Assembly: GCA_031291475.1 (NCBI GenBank)
Contig: JARLIY010000069.1
Span: 1 to 64,000, forward strand
Length of the DNA stretch: 64,000 nucleotides
From: Xanthobacteraceae bacterium
GTDB lineage: Bacteria > Pseudomonadota > Alphaproteobacteria > Rhizobiales > Xanthobacteraceae
Direction of reading: 5' to 3'
Positions 17,420-27,509 of the stretch are shown here, one piece after another (position 1 is the first letter of the stretch; every line of letters begins with the position of its first letter). A program made the translations under genes and the position numbers. The notes beneath the pieces are model-generated. The model saw only the letters and a list, made by a program, of their open reading frames with translations. It searched no databases and had not been told where the DNA came from.

Positions 17420-18628
17420 TTACTCCGCCGCCGCACGCGCGGCGCGGCCTTGCGTCGAGACGATGTAATCCATCGCCGCCTGCACGCCGCCCTTCTTGTG
17501 CGGCACGCCGGCGAGCGCCAGCGCCATTTCGGTCGCCGCCAGCGCCCCGATCAGCGTTGCGTCGTTGATATCGCCGAGATGGCCGATGCGGAAATACTTT
17601 TTCGCATAGGGACCGAAACTCGCGCCGTAGGAAATGTTGAAGGTATTGAGCGCGAGTTCGCGCAACTGGTCAGCATCGTGACCGTCCGGCAGCAGCACGG
17701 CGGTGATGGTCGGCGAGTAATACTTCGGGTCGCGGCAGAGGATTTCGAGCCCCCACGCGCGCACGGCGCGGCGCGTCGCCTCGGCGAGACGATGGTGGCG
17801 GGCAAAAACGTTGTCGAGTCCTTCCTCGTGCAGCATCTCGAGCGAAACATCGAGGCCGTAGAGCATCTGCGTCGCCGGCGTGTAGGGAAAGAAGCCCTGC
17901 TTGTACATGGTCAGCATGTCGTCCCACTGAAAGAACGACCGCGGCAGCTTGGCCGTCTTCGACGCGCGCAACGCCTTCTCGCTCACGGCGTTGAACGACA
18001 TGCCGGGCGGCAGCATCAGTCCTTTCTGCGCACCTCCGATGGTGACGTCGACGCCCCATTCGTCGTGGCGGTAATCGGTCGAGGCGAGCGAGGAGATGGT
18101 GTCGACCAGCAACAGCGCCGGATGGCCGGCGGCGTCGATGGCCTTGCGGATCTCGTCGATCGGCGACAGGCAGCCGGTCGCGGTCTCGTTGTGCAGCACG
18201 CAGACCGCCTTGATCTCATGCGCCTTGTCCTTGCGCAGATGCTCCTCGATGATTTTCGGATCGGCGCCGACGCGCCAATCGGTTTTGATGAATTCAGGCT
18301 TCAGTCCGAGCCGCTCCGCCATGACTTTCCATAAAACCGCGAATTGGCCGGTCTCGACCATCAGCACGCGGTCGCCGGGCGACAGCGTATTGGAGAGCGC
18401 TCCTTCCCAGGCGCCGGTGCCGGTCGCGGTGTAGATGATGACCGGTTGCGTGGTCTTGAAGATGGTCTTGATGCCTTCGAGGACGCGCTTGGCGAGCTTG
18501 GCGAATTCGGGGCCGCGCTGGTCGATGAGCGGCATGTCGATGGCCCGCAGCACGCGGTCGGGTACGGGCGTCGGCCCCGGAATCTGCAAAAAATGGCGCC
18601 CGGGAAGACGCGAGGCATTCTGCGTCAT
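17420..18628 (-). CDS. serine/alanine--glyoxylate aminotransferase family protein
   Basis: A 402-residue class V PLP aminotransferase that transfers the amino group of serine, alanine or a related donor to glyoxylate. The Schiff-base lysine is K202 in GGAQKGLMLPPG. The N-terminal IPGPTPVPDRVLRAI and the VDTISSLAST aspartate that contacts the pyridine nitrogen are visible. Serine-glyoxylate aminotransferase (serine cycle, photorespiratory-type) is the most likely activity, but no other serine-cycle gene is nearby. It appears monocistronic. Confidence 0.87.
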   Translation of the reverse strand: MTQNASRLPGRHFLQIPGPTPVPDRVLRAIDMPLIDQRGPEFAKLAKRVLEGIKTIFKTTQPVIIYTATGTGAWEGALSNTLSPGDRVLMVETGQFAVLWKVMAERLGLKPEFIKTDWRVGADPKIIEEHLRKDKAHEIKAVCVLHNETATGCLSPIDEIRKAIDAAGHPALLLVDTISSLASTDYRHDEWGVDVTIGGAQKGLMLPPGMSFNAVSEKALRASKTAKLPRSFFQWDDMLTMYKQGFFPYTPATQMLYGLDVSLEMLHEEGLDNVFARHHRLAEATRRAVRAWGLEILCRDPKYYSPTITAVLLPDGHDADQLRELALNTFNISYGASFGPYAKKYFRIGHLGDINDATLIGALAATEMALALAGVPHKKGGVQAAMDYIVSTQGRAARAAAE

Positions 18629-18803
18629 TTGTCGAAACTCCTTCGGACGGCCTTACGCTCCCGGCCGCGCTCGTCCGAGCCCCGCGGCGTGGTCTTGTTC
18701 CCCGAATGCTCCATTCGGGTCAAGCCTCTTTCCCCTGCCCACGCGCGCCGCTTGGCGATCGGGCCCCGGACACATTGACGCAAGCGTAAAGCCGTCCGGC
18801 GCG

Positions 18804-19616
18804 CTAACGCGCCGCCTCGTCGAGCGCGCTTTCGTGCCAGCGCCGCAGCGCCAGATAATTGATGAGTGTCAGCAAATAAAAGATCACGATGCCGGCGACC
18901 GACAGCAGCAGCAAAGCCGCGAACATGCGCGGGATGTTGAGGCGATAGCCGGATTCGGCGATGCGGTAGGCGAGACCCGAGCCGGCTCCCGCCGCGCCCG
19001 CGGCGATCTCGGCGACCACCGCGCCGATCAGCGACAGGCCGCCGGCGATGCGTAAACCGCCGAGGATGTAGGGCAGCGCCGACGGCAGTTTGAGCCGCCA
19101 CAACGTCTGACCGCGCGAAGCGCCGTAAAGCGAAAACAGGTCGGCGAGATTGCGGTCGACCGAATGCAGCCCGAGCGTGGTGTTCGCCAGCACCGGAAAG
19201 AACGCCACGATCCAGGCGCAGGCCAAGACGGCTGCGTGTTGCGGCAGATAGATGAGCAAGAGCGGCGCGACGGCGACGATCGGCGTCACCTGCAGGATCA
19301 CGGCGTAGGGATAAAGCGAATATTCAACGAGCCGCGACTGGTTGAACAGCACGGCCAAGCCGACGCCGCCGACCGCCGCCAGCAGAAAGCCTTCAAATGT
19401 GGTGATCAGCGTCACCAGCAGCGAATGCGACAGCAAGGCCCAGTCGGCAGTGAGCGTGCGCAGGATGACGCCGGGCGCCGGCAGCACGTAGGGCGGGATA
19501 TTTTCGATCCGAACCGCCAATTCCCAGACCGCCAGGCCGAGCGCGAGCACGACGATCGGCAAAGCGATGCGGAGCGCTCGGTCGCGGTTTTCGTGCGCCG
19601 GCGCGGGCGGCTTCAT
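18804..19616 (-). CDS. ABC transporter permease (SsuC/TauC/ThiX type)
   Basis: A 271-residue inner-membrane permease of the nitrate/sulfonate/taurine family. After a short cytoplasmic start there is a first helix (ALPIVVLALGLAVWELAV), the periplasmic PPYVLPAPG motif typical of the family and about six membrane segments. The cytoplasmic coupling loop includes LFSLYGASRGQTLWRLKLP, the EAA-like helix. The start codon overlaps the ATPase gene stop (ATGA), so the two subunits are translationally coupled. Confidence 0.92.
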   Translation of the reverse strand: MKPPAPAHENRDRALRIALPIVVLALGLAVWELAVRIENIPPYVLPAPGVILRTLTADWALLSHSLLVTLITTFEGFLLAAVGGVGLAVLFNQSRLVEYSLYPYAVILQVTPIVAVAPLLLIYLPQHAAVLACAWIVAFFPVLANTTLGLHSVDRNLADLFSLYGASRGQTLWRLKLPSALPYILGGLRIAGGLSLIGAVVAEIAAGAAGAGSGLAYRIAESGYRLNIPRMFAALLLLSVAGIVIFYLLTLINYLALRRWHESALDEAAR

Positions 19617-20413
19617 GCGTCGCCTCCCGCCGCTATGGCGCGCGCCAGCGTATCCGAGACGCGGCGGCAGAAGGCGGCATATTCCGCCGAGGCACGGAAG
19701 TTCTGGTCGCGCGGATAGGGCACGTCGATCGCGACCTCGCTCGACACGCGGCCCGGCCGCGCCGCCATGACCACGACCCGGCTTGACAGATAGACCGACT
19801 CGAATACCGAGTGGGTGACGAAGACGATGGTGGTGCACAACGCCTGCCACATGCGCAAGAGGTCGTCGTTGAGCTTAAAGCGGGTGATCTCGTCGAGCGC
19901 GGCGAACGGCTCGTCCATCAGCAAAAGTTGCGGCTCGGTGACGAGCGCGCGCGCGATCGAGACGCGCATGCGCATGCCGCCCGACAATTCGCGCGGATAG
20001 GAATGGCGAAACGCCGCGAGGCCGACGCGGTCGAGCACGGCCTCGACGCGAACGGCGGCCTGCGCCGCGGCTTCGCCCTTAAGCTTCAGCGGCAGCATGA
20101 CGTTGTCGAACACCGAAGCCCACGGCATCAGCGTCGGCTCCTGGAACACGAAACCGATGCGGCTCTCGACCGGCGCCGCGTTCGCCGGAGGCGGCCATTC
20201 GACGGCGCCCTCGCTCGGCTCGCTCAAGCCCGCGACGATGCGCAACGCGGTCGATTTTCCGCACCCCGACGGGCCAAGCAACGCGACGAATTCGCCGGAG
20301 CGGACTTCGAGATCGAGCCCGGCCAGTGCGCGTGTACCATTGGGAAACGCCTTGCCGACGCCGCGCAGCGCAACCAGCGGAGCGGAGGTATTGACTGTCC
20401 CCAACGGCGGCAT
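19613..20413 (-). CDS. ABC transporter ATP-binding protein (SsuB/TauB/ThiZ type)
   Basis: A 266-residue ATPase with Walker A GPSGCGKST (residues 47-55), Q-loop region FVFQEPTLMPW, signature LSGGMRMRVSIARAL, Walker B LLLMDEPFAALDE and switch histidine in VTHSVFESV. It is the middle gene of a substrate-binding protein, ATPase, permease operon on the minus strand and probably forms a homodimer with the permease dimer. Confidence 0.95.
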   Translation of the reverse strand: MPPLGTVNTSAPLVALRGVGKAFPNGTRALAGLDLEVRSGEFVALLGPSGCGKSTALRIVAGLSEPSEGAVEWPPPANAAPVESRIGFVFQEPTLMPWASVFDNVMLPLKLKGEAAAQAAVRVEAVLDRVGLAAFRHSYPRELSGGMRMRVSIARALVTEPQLLLMDEPFAALDEITRFKLNDDLLRMWQALCTTIVFVTHSVFESVYLSSRVVVMAARPGRVSSEVAIDVPYPRDQNFRASAEYAAFCRRVSDTLARAIAAGGDA

Positions 20414-20438
20414 CGTTCATTACGCGCTTAAGCGTCGG

Positions 20439-21455
20439 CTAACGTTCCAGATCGATCCCGACCTTTTTGTCGACGAATTGCAGCGTGTAGGACTTGCGGT
20501 AATCGAGGCCCGCTTTGACGACGCCGGCACGAACCATCTTGTCGAAGAAGTTCTTCATCCGCGTGTCGGTCATGGCGCCGATCCCGAGCGCAAGCGTGCT
20601 GCCGAAATCGACGATGCCGTACTCTTTCATCTTGGCGACCGAATAGACGAGCAGCTCGTCGGTCATCTCCGGGTTTTGTTGTTTGATCAGCGCGTTGGCC
20701 GGCGCATTGTCACCATAGATGTAGTTGTACCAGCCGATGATCGAGGCATCGACGAAGCGCTGCACCAGATCGGGCTTCTTCTCGACGAGTTCGCGCCGCG
20801 TCTCGATCAGCGTCGAATAGGCGGAGAAGCCTTCATCCGCGAGCAGGAAGATTTTGGGCTTGAACTTGCCCTGCTTCTCGACGGCAAAAGGCTCCGAGGT
20901 CACATAGCCCTGCATCGCGCTGTTCTTGTCGGCGAGGAAAGGCTGCGGATTGAAGGTGTATGGCTTGACCTTATCGTCCTTGAAACCGAAATCGGCCTTG
21001 AGCCACTGGAAGTAAGTCGCCATCCCCTCCGGCGAGACAAACAGCGTCAGCTTTTTCAGGTCTTCGAGCTTGTCGCTGCCCTGATCGGGATGCGCGAGCA
21101 GCACCTGCGGGTCCTTCTGGAACATGGCGGCGACCTCGATTGTCGGCACGTTGTGCTCGACCGCGTCGAAGCCCTGCAGCGTGTTGGCGCTCATATAGAA
21201 GTCGATCTTGTCGACCAGCAGCAGCATCCGGTTGTTGGCGTTCGGTCCGCCCGGCAGGATGGTGACGTCGAGGCCGTATTTGCGGTAGGTGCCATCGGCG
21301 AGCGCCTGATAAAAGCCGCCATGCTCGGCCTCGGCCACCCAGTTGGTGCCGAAAGTGACCTTGTCGAGCGCCTGCGCGCCGGCCGGCCAAGCCGGCGCGG
21401 CGGCGAAAGCGGCCAGCCCAGCAAGCACCGTGCGAACGATCCTCGCGAAGATCAT
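20439..21455 (-). CDS. ABC transporter substrate-binding protein (NMT1/THI5-like)
   Basis: A 338-residue periplasmic binding protein with a Sec signal peptide (MIFARIVRTVLAGLAAFAAAP, cleaved near AGA). The mature N-terminus TFGTNWVAEAEHGGFYQAL and YRKYGLDVTILPGG matches the THI5/NMT1 family, whose members bind thiamine-pyrimidine precursors, sulfonates or nitrate. The start is the ATG at 21455, eight bases after AAGGAG; a longer upstream frame is not supported. The EHGGFYQA segment favours a pyrimidine- or heterocycle-type ligand over sulfonates, but that is inference. Confidence 0.9.
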   Translation of the reverse strand: MIFARIVRTVLAGLAAFAAAPAWPAGAQALDKVTFGTNWVAEAEHGGFYQALADGTYRKYGLDVTILPGGPNANNRMLLLVDKIDFYMSANTLQGFDAVEHNVPTIEVAAMFQKDPQVLLAHPDQGSDKLEDLKKLTLFVSPEGMATYFQWLKADFGFKDDKVKPYTFNPQPFLADKNSAMQGYVTSEPFAVEKQGKFKPKIFLLADEGFSAYSTLIETRRELVEKKPDLVQRFVDASIIGWYNYIYGDNAPANALIKQQNPEMTDELLVYSVAKMKEYGIVDFGSTLALGIGAMTDTRMKNFFDKMVRAGVVKAGLDYRKSYTLQFVDKKVGIDLER

Positions 21456-21577
21456 TGCTTGCTCCTTCTCACCCATGTCGCAACAATAGGCATGATCCTG
21501 AAAAGTGGCTACCGGTTTTCGCCTAAGATCATGCTCAACAAAGGCCAGGGACCGGCACCGTTGGCGAGTGAGCACCG
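21456..21577. promoter_or_regulatory. divergent intergenic region between the ABC operon and creatininase gene
   Basis: The 122 bases must hold the promoters for both divergent units. I saw no palindrome strong enough to name as an operator. Confidence 0.4.
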
Positions 21578-22399
21578 ATGAACCTGCCCAAGCGCGACTG
21601 GATGGAGATGACCTGGCAGGACATTGCCGGCGCCGGCGCCGCGGCGGCGCGCTGGATTGCGGTGCTGCCGCTCGCGGCGGTCGAGCAGCACGGACCGCAT
21701 CTGCCGCTCGGCGTCGATACCTTTATCGCCGAAGCTTATTTGGCGCGGGTGGGCAAAATCCTGCCCGCGGAGCTTCCGGTCACGTTCCTGCCGGTGCAGC
21801 GGGTCGGCGTTTCCATCGAGCACCGTGCCTATCCGGGTACGCTCACTCTATCGGCGGCGACCGCGATCGCCGCCTGGACCGAGCTCGGCGAAAGCCTGGC
21901 GCGGGCCGGCTTACGCAAGCTCGTTTTCGTCACCAGCCACGGCGGCAATGTCGCGGCCATGGAATTGGTGGCGCGCGAATTGCGCGTGCGCCACCGAATG
22001 CTCGCCGTGACCGTCGCCTGGCATCGCTTCGGCTATCCGGACGGCACATTCTCAAGCGAAGAAAAGAAACACGGCATTCATGGCGGCGACATCGAGACAT
22101 CGCTGATGCTCGCGGCGATGCCGCAGGCCGTAGACGCGGGGAAGTCGGCCAATGCGACGCCGGCGACCGTGGCGATGGCGCGCGAGTTCGAATGGCTCGG
22201 CGCTTCGCGGCCGGCCGGATTTGCCTGGATGACGCAGGACCTCAACTCAACCGGCGCGATCGGCGATGCGACACAGGCGAGCGCGGCCAAGGGCGCGGCG
22301 GCGCTTGCGTATGGCGCGAAGGCCTTCGTCGAGTTGCTCGGCGAAATCGACCGCTTCGATCTGGCGCGGCTGCATGAAGGACCGCCGCTTGATATCTAA
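21578..22399 (+). CDS. creatininase-family amidohydrolase
   Basis: A 273-residue metal-dependent amidohydrolase. Metal ligands of the creatininase family are visible: E36, H38 and D47 in EQHGPHLPLGVDT, the histidine of VTSHGGNVAAM, and the glutamate of HGGDIETSLML. Known members open cyclic amides (creatinine), deformylate pyrimidine intermediates (archaeal ArfB) or act in mycofactocin maturation (MftE); no mycofactocin precursor or radical SAM gene is here. It is divergent from the THI5-type importer, so it may act on the imported compound. Confidence 0.88.
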   Translation: MNLPKRDWMEMTWQDIAGAGAAAARWIAVLPLAAVEQHGPHLPLGVDTFIAEAYLARVGKILPAELPVTFLPVQRVGVSIEHRAYPGTLTLSAATAIAAWTELGESLARAGLRKLVFVTSHGGNVAAMELVARELRVRHRMLAVTVAWHRFGYPDGTFSSEEKKHGIHGGDIETSLMLAAMPQAVDAGKSANATPATVAMAREFEWLGASRPAGFAWMTQDLNSTGAIGDATQASAAKGAAALAYGAKAFVELLGEIDRFDLARLHEGPPLDI

Positions 22400-22402
22400 A
22401 TC

Positions 22403-22439
22403 GTCATTCCGGGGCGGAAAGCGCGAACCCGGAATGACG
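22403..22439. repeat. short GTCATTCC palindrome between convergent genes
   Basis: CGTCATTCCGGG and its mirror CCCGGAATGACG form a near-perfect inverted repeat between the creatininase and boxB stop codons. It is probably a bidirectional terminator and resembles the arms of the repeat at 7925-8024. Confidence 0.7.
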
Positions 22440-22441
22440 CC

Positions 22442-23887
<1,446 letters not shown>

Positions 23888-23906
23888 GGCAGGCTCCTGA
23901 TCGGAC

Positions 23907-25610
23907 TCACACGCGACGCGTGTCGAATACCGGCTGCTGGCCGGTGCCGTAGCGCTTGAGCGCCCCTTCTTCGCCGACCGCGTTGGGGCGCTGAAAAATC
24001 CAGTTCTGCCAGGCGGTCAGGCGGGCGAAGATTTTCGATTCCATGGTTTCCGGCCCGGCGAAGCGTAGATTGGCTTCGAGGCCGGTGAGGCTGTCGGGCG
24101 AAAAGCTCGCGCGCTCTTCGAGAAAAACCCGTACCTCGTCGTCCCAATCGATGTCGTCAGGCGCGAAGGTGACGAGACCGAGTTTTTCCGCGCGCTCGGC
24201 ATCGAGCATTTTTCCGCGCTCGGACTTTGCCGCTTCGAGATCGGCCGGATTGGCGAGGAAGCGGCTGCCGAGCCGGGTCAGGCCGTTCGACATCGGATAG
24301 GCGCCGAAATTGGCCGCGGTCAACGCGATCGCCGCCGGCGGTTTGTTGTCGCCCTCGCGCCGGCCGAGAAACATGTACGAGCGATCGCTGGCAAAGGGCA
24401 GTTCCGCCAGCGTGCCGGCAAAGCACGAGCCCGGCTCGATCAGCGTCACCAGCGAGCGCGACGTCAGATCGACGCGCTTGAGCACCCGCTTCCATAGATG
24501 GCGGATTTCGCGGGCCAGCCAATGATCCTTGTTGGCGTCGAGGAATTCCTCGTAGGCGACCATCTCAGCCGGATCGCCCGACGATTTGAACACGATTGCC
24601 GCGACATCGAATTCGTTCAGCCGGATATGCAGGATCGCGTCGTCGAGTTCGCGCGCAAGCTTGAGCGGCCAGAATTCGGCGCCGAGCGCCATCATGGCGT
24701 CGGCCGATGCCGGCGGCGGCGACGAAGGCCCGCGCAGCATGACGGTGGCGATACGCCCGACGCGATCGAATTCGACCGAGAGCGAGCCGTAATCGACGCC
24801 ATTGTCGGTGAAGCTGCGCGCCAGCGGCGTCAGCGCGACGCCCGGTCCTGCCGCGCCGCGGCGGGATTTGGCGGCGAATTCGCGGGCGCGCGCGGCGACC
24901 GTCTCCTCGAATTTCGATCCCGGCACCACTTCATCGACCAGCCGCCATTCGAGTGCGCGTTTTCCCTTCACCCCCTCCTCGGTGGTGCAGAAAAAATCGG
25001 CGTGGTCGCGGCGCACCTTACGCTTGTCGGCGACGCGGGTCAGTCCGCCGGTGCCGGGCAATACCGCAAGCAGCGGTAATTCCGGCAGCGCCACCGCCGA
25101 CGAGCCGTCGTCCACAAGCATGATGTAATCGGCGGCAAGCGCGAGTTCATAGCCGCCGCCAGCGGCGGTGCCATTGATCGCGCAGATGGTTTGCAGCCCG
25201 GAATGCTCGCTCAGATCCTCGATGCCGTTGCGCGTCTCGTTGGTGAATTTGCAGAAATTGACTTTGTGGGCGTGACTCGCGCCGGCCAGCATGCGGATAT
25301 TGGCGCCGGCGCAGAACACCCGCGGCTTGCCCGAGCGCAGCACCACGACGCGAACCTGCGGATGCTCGAAGCGCAGCCGCTCGACCGCGTCGGCGAGTTC
25401 GATGTCGACGCCGAGGTCGTAGGAGTTGAGCTTGAGCTCGTAGCCTTCGAACAGCGCGCCCTTCTCGTCCACGTCCATGAACAGCGTGGCGACGTCGCCG
25501 TCGATCGCGAGCTTCCAGTGGCGGTAACGCGCCGGCGCGGTCTGGAAATCGATCCGGGTCTGACCGTCGGCCAGCGGACGTTCGGCCGGATGCTGCGCGG
25601 ACGCCATCAC
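23907..25610 (-). CDS. boxC: 2,3-epoxybenzoyl-CoA dihydrolase BoxC
   Basis: A 567-residue enzyme with two crotonase-like halves that opens the ring of 2,3-epoxybenzoyl-CoA and releases formate. The N-terminal half has the oxyanion-hole segments VLRSGKPRVFCAGANI and AINGTAAGGGYELALAADY. The C-terminal half ends in ASFSPDSLTGLEANLRFAGPE and WQNWIFQRPNAVGEEG, both diagnostic of BoxC. It is preceded by two BoxR-type operator sequences, so its expression probably responds to benzoyl-CoA. Confidence 0.97.
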   Translation of the reverse strand: MMASAQHPAERPLADGQTRIDFQTAPARYRHWKLAIDGDVATLFMDVDEKGALFEGYELKLNSYDLGVDIELADAVERLRFEHPQVRVVVLRSGKPRVFCAGANIRMLAGASHAHKVNFCKFTNETRNGIEDLSEHSGLQTICAINGTAAGGGYELALAADYIMLVDDGSSAVALPELPLLAVLPGTGGLTRVADKRKVRRDHADFFCTTEEGVKGKRALEWRLVDEVVPGSKFEETVAARAREFAAKSRRGAAGPGVALTPLARSFTDNGVDYGSLSVEFDRVGRIATVMLRGPSSPPPASADAMMALGAEFWPLKLARELDDAILHIRLNEFDVAAIVFKSSGDPAEMVAYEEFLDANKDHWLAREIRHLWKRVLKRVDLTSRSLVTLIEPGSCFAGTLAELPFASDRSYMFLGRREGDNKPPAAIALTAANFGAYPMSNGLTRLGSRFLANPADLEAAKSERGKMLDAERAEKLGLVTFAPDDIDWDDEVRVFLEERASFSPDSLTGLEANLRFAGPETMESKIFARLTAWQNWIFQRPNAVGEEGALKRYGTGQQPVFDTRRV

Positions 25611-25624
25611 GCCGCTCCGCGAAG

Positions 25625-25638
25625 TGTGTTATAATGCA
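25625..25638. promoter_or_regulatory. imperfect BoxR operator upstream of boxC
   Basis: TGTG-TTATAA-TGCA differs by one base from the TGCA-N6-TGCA consensus of BoxR sites described in Azoarcus. It lies about 15 bases upstream of the boxC start. Confidence 0.65.
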
Positions 25639-25658
25639 TGGGCTCCTCCCCGCTAATC

Positions 25659-25672
25659 TGCATTATAATGCA
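25659..25672. promoter_or_regulatory. perfect BoxR operator upstream of boxC
   Basis: TGCATTATAATGCA is a perfect 14-base palindrome of the form TGCA-N6-TGCA, immediately after the stop of the upstream hydrolase gene and 49 bases before boxC. The core contains TATAAT, so bound BoxR would cover a -10 element. This implies an internal, regulated boxCB promoter. Confidence 0.8.
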
Positions 25673-26503
25673 TCAAGCCGCAACCCCGGAATCGACGCTT
25701 CCTTCCGCCTCGTGGTGATCGCGCAACAGCCGATTGATGAAGCCGGCGGCGGCCGTCAGCGTCGCCTCGGGGGCGTCGCGCTGCGGGAAGTGGCCGACGC
25801 CGGGCAGAATCACCGTCTCGACCGGGCAGTAACACGCGTCCACCGCGGCCTCGACTTGCTTCAGCGTGCCGTATTCGTCGTGGGCGCCCTGCACGATAAG
25901 GATCGGCACGCGGATATAGCCGAGCGCCTCGGTGATATCCCACTTCTGGAAGTCCGGATTGAGCCAAGGCTCGACCCAAGAAAGAAAGGCACCGTCCACG
26001 TCGCCGTGCCAGCGCTTGAGCCTGTCACGCAGGCCGCCGGCCGCGAATTCCTCGCGCGTGCGGCGGATAGCGGCCAATCCCATCGGCTCGGTGAAGAAAT
26101 GCGGCGCCAAGAGCACGAGGCCGCGCACCCCGTGATCCTGGACGCTGCCCGCGTAGATGGTCGCGATCGAGGCGCCGTCGCTGTGGCCGAACAGAATGCC
26201 GCGCTGGAAGCCGATCGCCGCGAGCGCGCGAGGCAACACCTCAAGCGCCTCCTCGTCCATGAAATTGACCGCCCGTGGCAGCATTGCCGGACTCGATCTG
26301 CCGTAGCCGGCGCGCGAATAGACGAAAACGCCGGCGCCGGTCGCCGACGCAAGCTCTTCCGGGAACGCGCGCCACAGGCCGACGGAGCCGAGACCCTCGT
26401 GCAACATGACGATGGTCGGCGCCGCCTCCGGCCGCGGCCCGATCATGCGATATTCGAGCCGGTGCGGCGGCAGATCGAGAAAGCCCTCGTCGGCGAGCGT
26501 CAC
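25673..26503 (-). CDS. alpha/beta hydrolase of the box cluster
   Basis: A 276-residue alpha/beta-fold hydrolase. The oxyanion region is VMLHEGLGSVGLW, the nucleophile elbow GHSDGAS, the acid is probably in QGAHDEYGT, and the histidine is in LPGVGHFPQRD. It starts inside the boxR stop codon (ATGA overlap) and ends next to a perfect BoxR operator, so it is co-transcribed with boxR and encoded within the benzoate locus. A thioesterase, lactonase or formyl-CoA-type ester role in the lower pathway is plausible. Its exact substrate cannot be read. Confidence 0.82.
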   Translation of the reverse strand: MTLADEGFLDLPPHRLEYRMIGPRPEAAPTIVMLHEGLGSVGLWRAFPEELASATGAGVFVYSRAGYGRSSPAMLPRAVNFMDEEALEVLPRALAAIGFQRGILFGHSDGASIATIYAGSVQDHGVRGLVLLAPHFFTEPMGLAAIRRTREEFAAGGLRDRLKRWHGDVDGAFLSWVEPWLNPDFQKWDITEALGYIRVPILIVQGAHDEYGTLKQVEAAVDACYCPVETVILPGVGHFPQRDAPEATLTAAAGFINRLLRDHHEAEGSVDSGVAA

Positions 26504-27435
26504 GGCTGCCGCTCTCCGATCAAGGGCGTGACAACGGCCAGCAGCTCGGCGAAGCTTTGCTCGACGGAATCGCCCGAAGTGTCGACCTCGGCCTCGGCGC
26601 GGGCATAATCGGCGCGGCGCGCTTCAAGGATCGCGACGAGATCGGCCATGGCGGCGCGGTTCTGCGCCATCGGGCGAAAATCGCCCTGCGCCATGACGCG
26701 GCTCATATGCTCTTCCGGCCGCGCCTTGATCCATATCGTGTGGGCGTGGCGGAGCAGTAGCGCGTAAGTCTCCGGGTTGGAGACGATGCCGCCGGCGGTG
26801 GTGATGACGGCCGCCTCGTGTTCGGCGATCAGCCGCTCCAGCGCGCTGCGCTCGTGACGGCGGAACGTCGCGGTGCCGGCCATCTCGATAAGATCGGGGA
26901 CGCTGGCGCCGTAATCCTCCTCGACGCGGCGGTCGAGCTCGATGAACGGCCAGCCGAGATGTTGCGCCAGCATGCGCCCGAGCGTGGACTTGCCGGCGCC
27001 GCGCAAGCCGACGAGCGCGATGCGCCGCGCCCGGTCGGCGCCGGCGCGCGCCGTGACGCGCGCCGCGATGTCCCTGGTGAGCGCCGGCAGCTCGCCCGCC
27101 GGCAGCTGCGCCAGGAGATCGAGGATGGCGCCAAGCTCGGCGGTGCGCGCGCCGGTTTCGGGCAAGAGCGCCGAAGCGGGAAGGTCGAGCGCGTGCGCGA
27201 TGGCGCGCAGCACGCTCACCGAGGGATTGCCGGTGCCGCTCTCGATTTGCGCCAGATAGCGTTCCGACGTTTCGGAAGCTTGCGCCAGTTGCCGGCGCGT
27301 CATGCCGCGCTTGGCGCGGTTACGCCTCACCTCGCGGCCGATGGCGGCGAGGAACGCAGCCGCATGAGCCAGCCCGCTCGGCGCGGCGGCTTCAGGCTTT
27401 GGCGGTTGCTTGGTTTTCGCAGTCGGTTCAGCCAC
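26500..27435 (-). CDS. boxR: BoxR transcriptional regulator (HTH-shikimate-kinase-like)
   Basis: A 311-residue regulator with two parts. An XRE-type helix-turn-helix (about 32-92; MTRRQLAQASETSERYLAQI and the ESGTGNPSVSVL second helix) is followed by a shikimate-kinase-like domain (about 137-300) with the P-loop GLRGAGKS at 143-150 and ELDRRVEEDYG. In the BzdR/BoxR family the kinase-like domain senses benzoyl-CoA, and binding of the ligand releases repression of box genes. The gene is preceded by two operator-like palindromes at 27451-27478, so it is probably autoregulated. Confidence 0.95.
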   Translation of the reverse strand: MAEPTAKTKQPPKPEAAAPSGLAHAAAFLAAIGREVRRNRAKRGMTRRQLAQASETSERYLAQIESGTGNPSVSVLRAIAHALDLPASALLPETGARTAELGAILDLLAQLPAGELPALTRDIAARVTARAGADRARRIALVGLRGAGKSTLGRMLAQHLGWPFIELDRRVEEDYGASVPDLIEMAGTATFRRHERSALERLIAEHEAAVITTAGGIVSNPETYALLLRHAHTIWIKARPEEHMSRVMAQGDFRPMAQNRAAMADLVAILEARRADYARAEAEVDTSGDSVEQSFAELLAVVTPLIGERQP

Positions 27436-27450
27436 GGATCATCCGCGGAA

Positions 27451-27478
27451 TGCATTATAATTCATGCTCTATAATGCA
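27451..27478. promoter_or_regulatory. tandem BoxR operators upstream of boxR
   Basis: TGCATTATAATTCA (27451-27464) and TGCTCTATAATGCA (27465-27478) are head-to-tail, each one base from TGCA-N6-TGCA. They lie 16-43 bases upstream of the boxR start and cover TATAAT-like -10 sequences, as expected for an autorepressor. Confidence 0.78.
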
Positions 27479-27509
27479 CGACGAACGGACATTGGCAAGA
27501 ACGGCCGGC

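Noticed and set aside
18804-21455. Naming the ABC operon ssuABC or tauABC
   Set aside because: No sulfonate monooxygenase is adjacent and the binding protein is closer to the THI5 type; a specific name would be unsupported.
21578-22399. Mycofactocin MftE
   Set aside because: The fold fits but there is no precursor peptide, radical SAM or other mft gene in the window.
25673-26503. Calling the box-cluster hydrolase boxD
   Set aside because: The gene names after boxC are used differently in different species, and the substrate is not readable, so no symbol was assigned.
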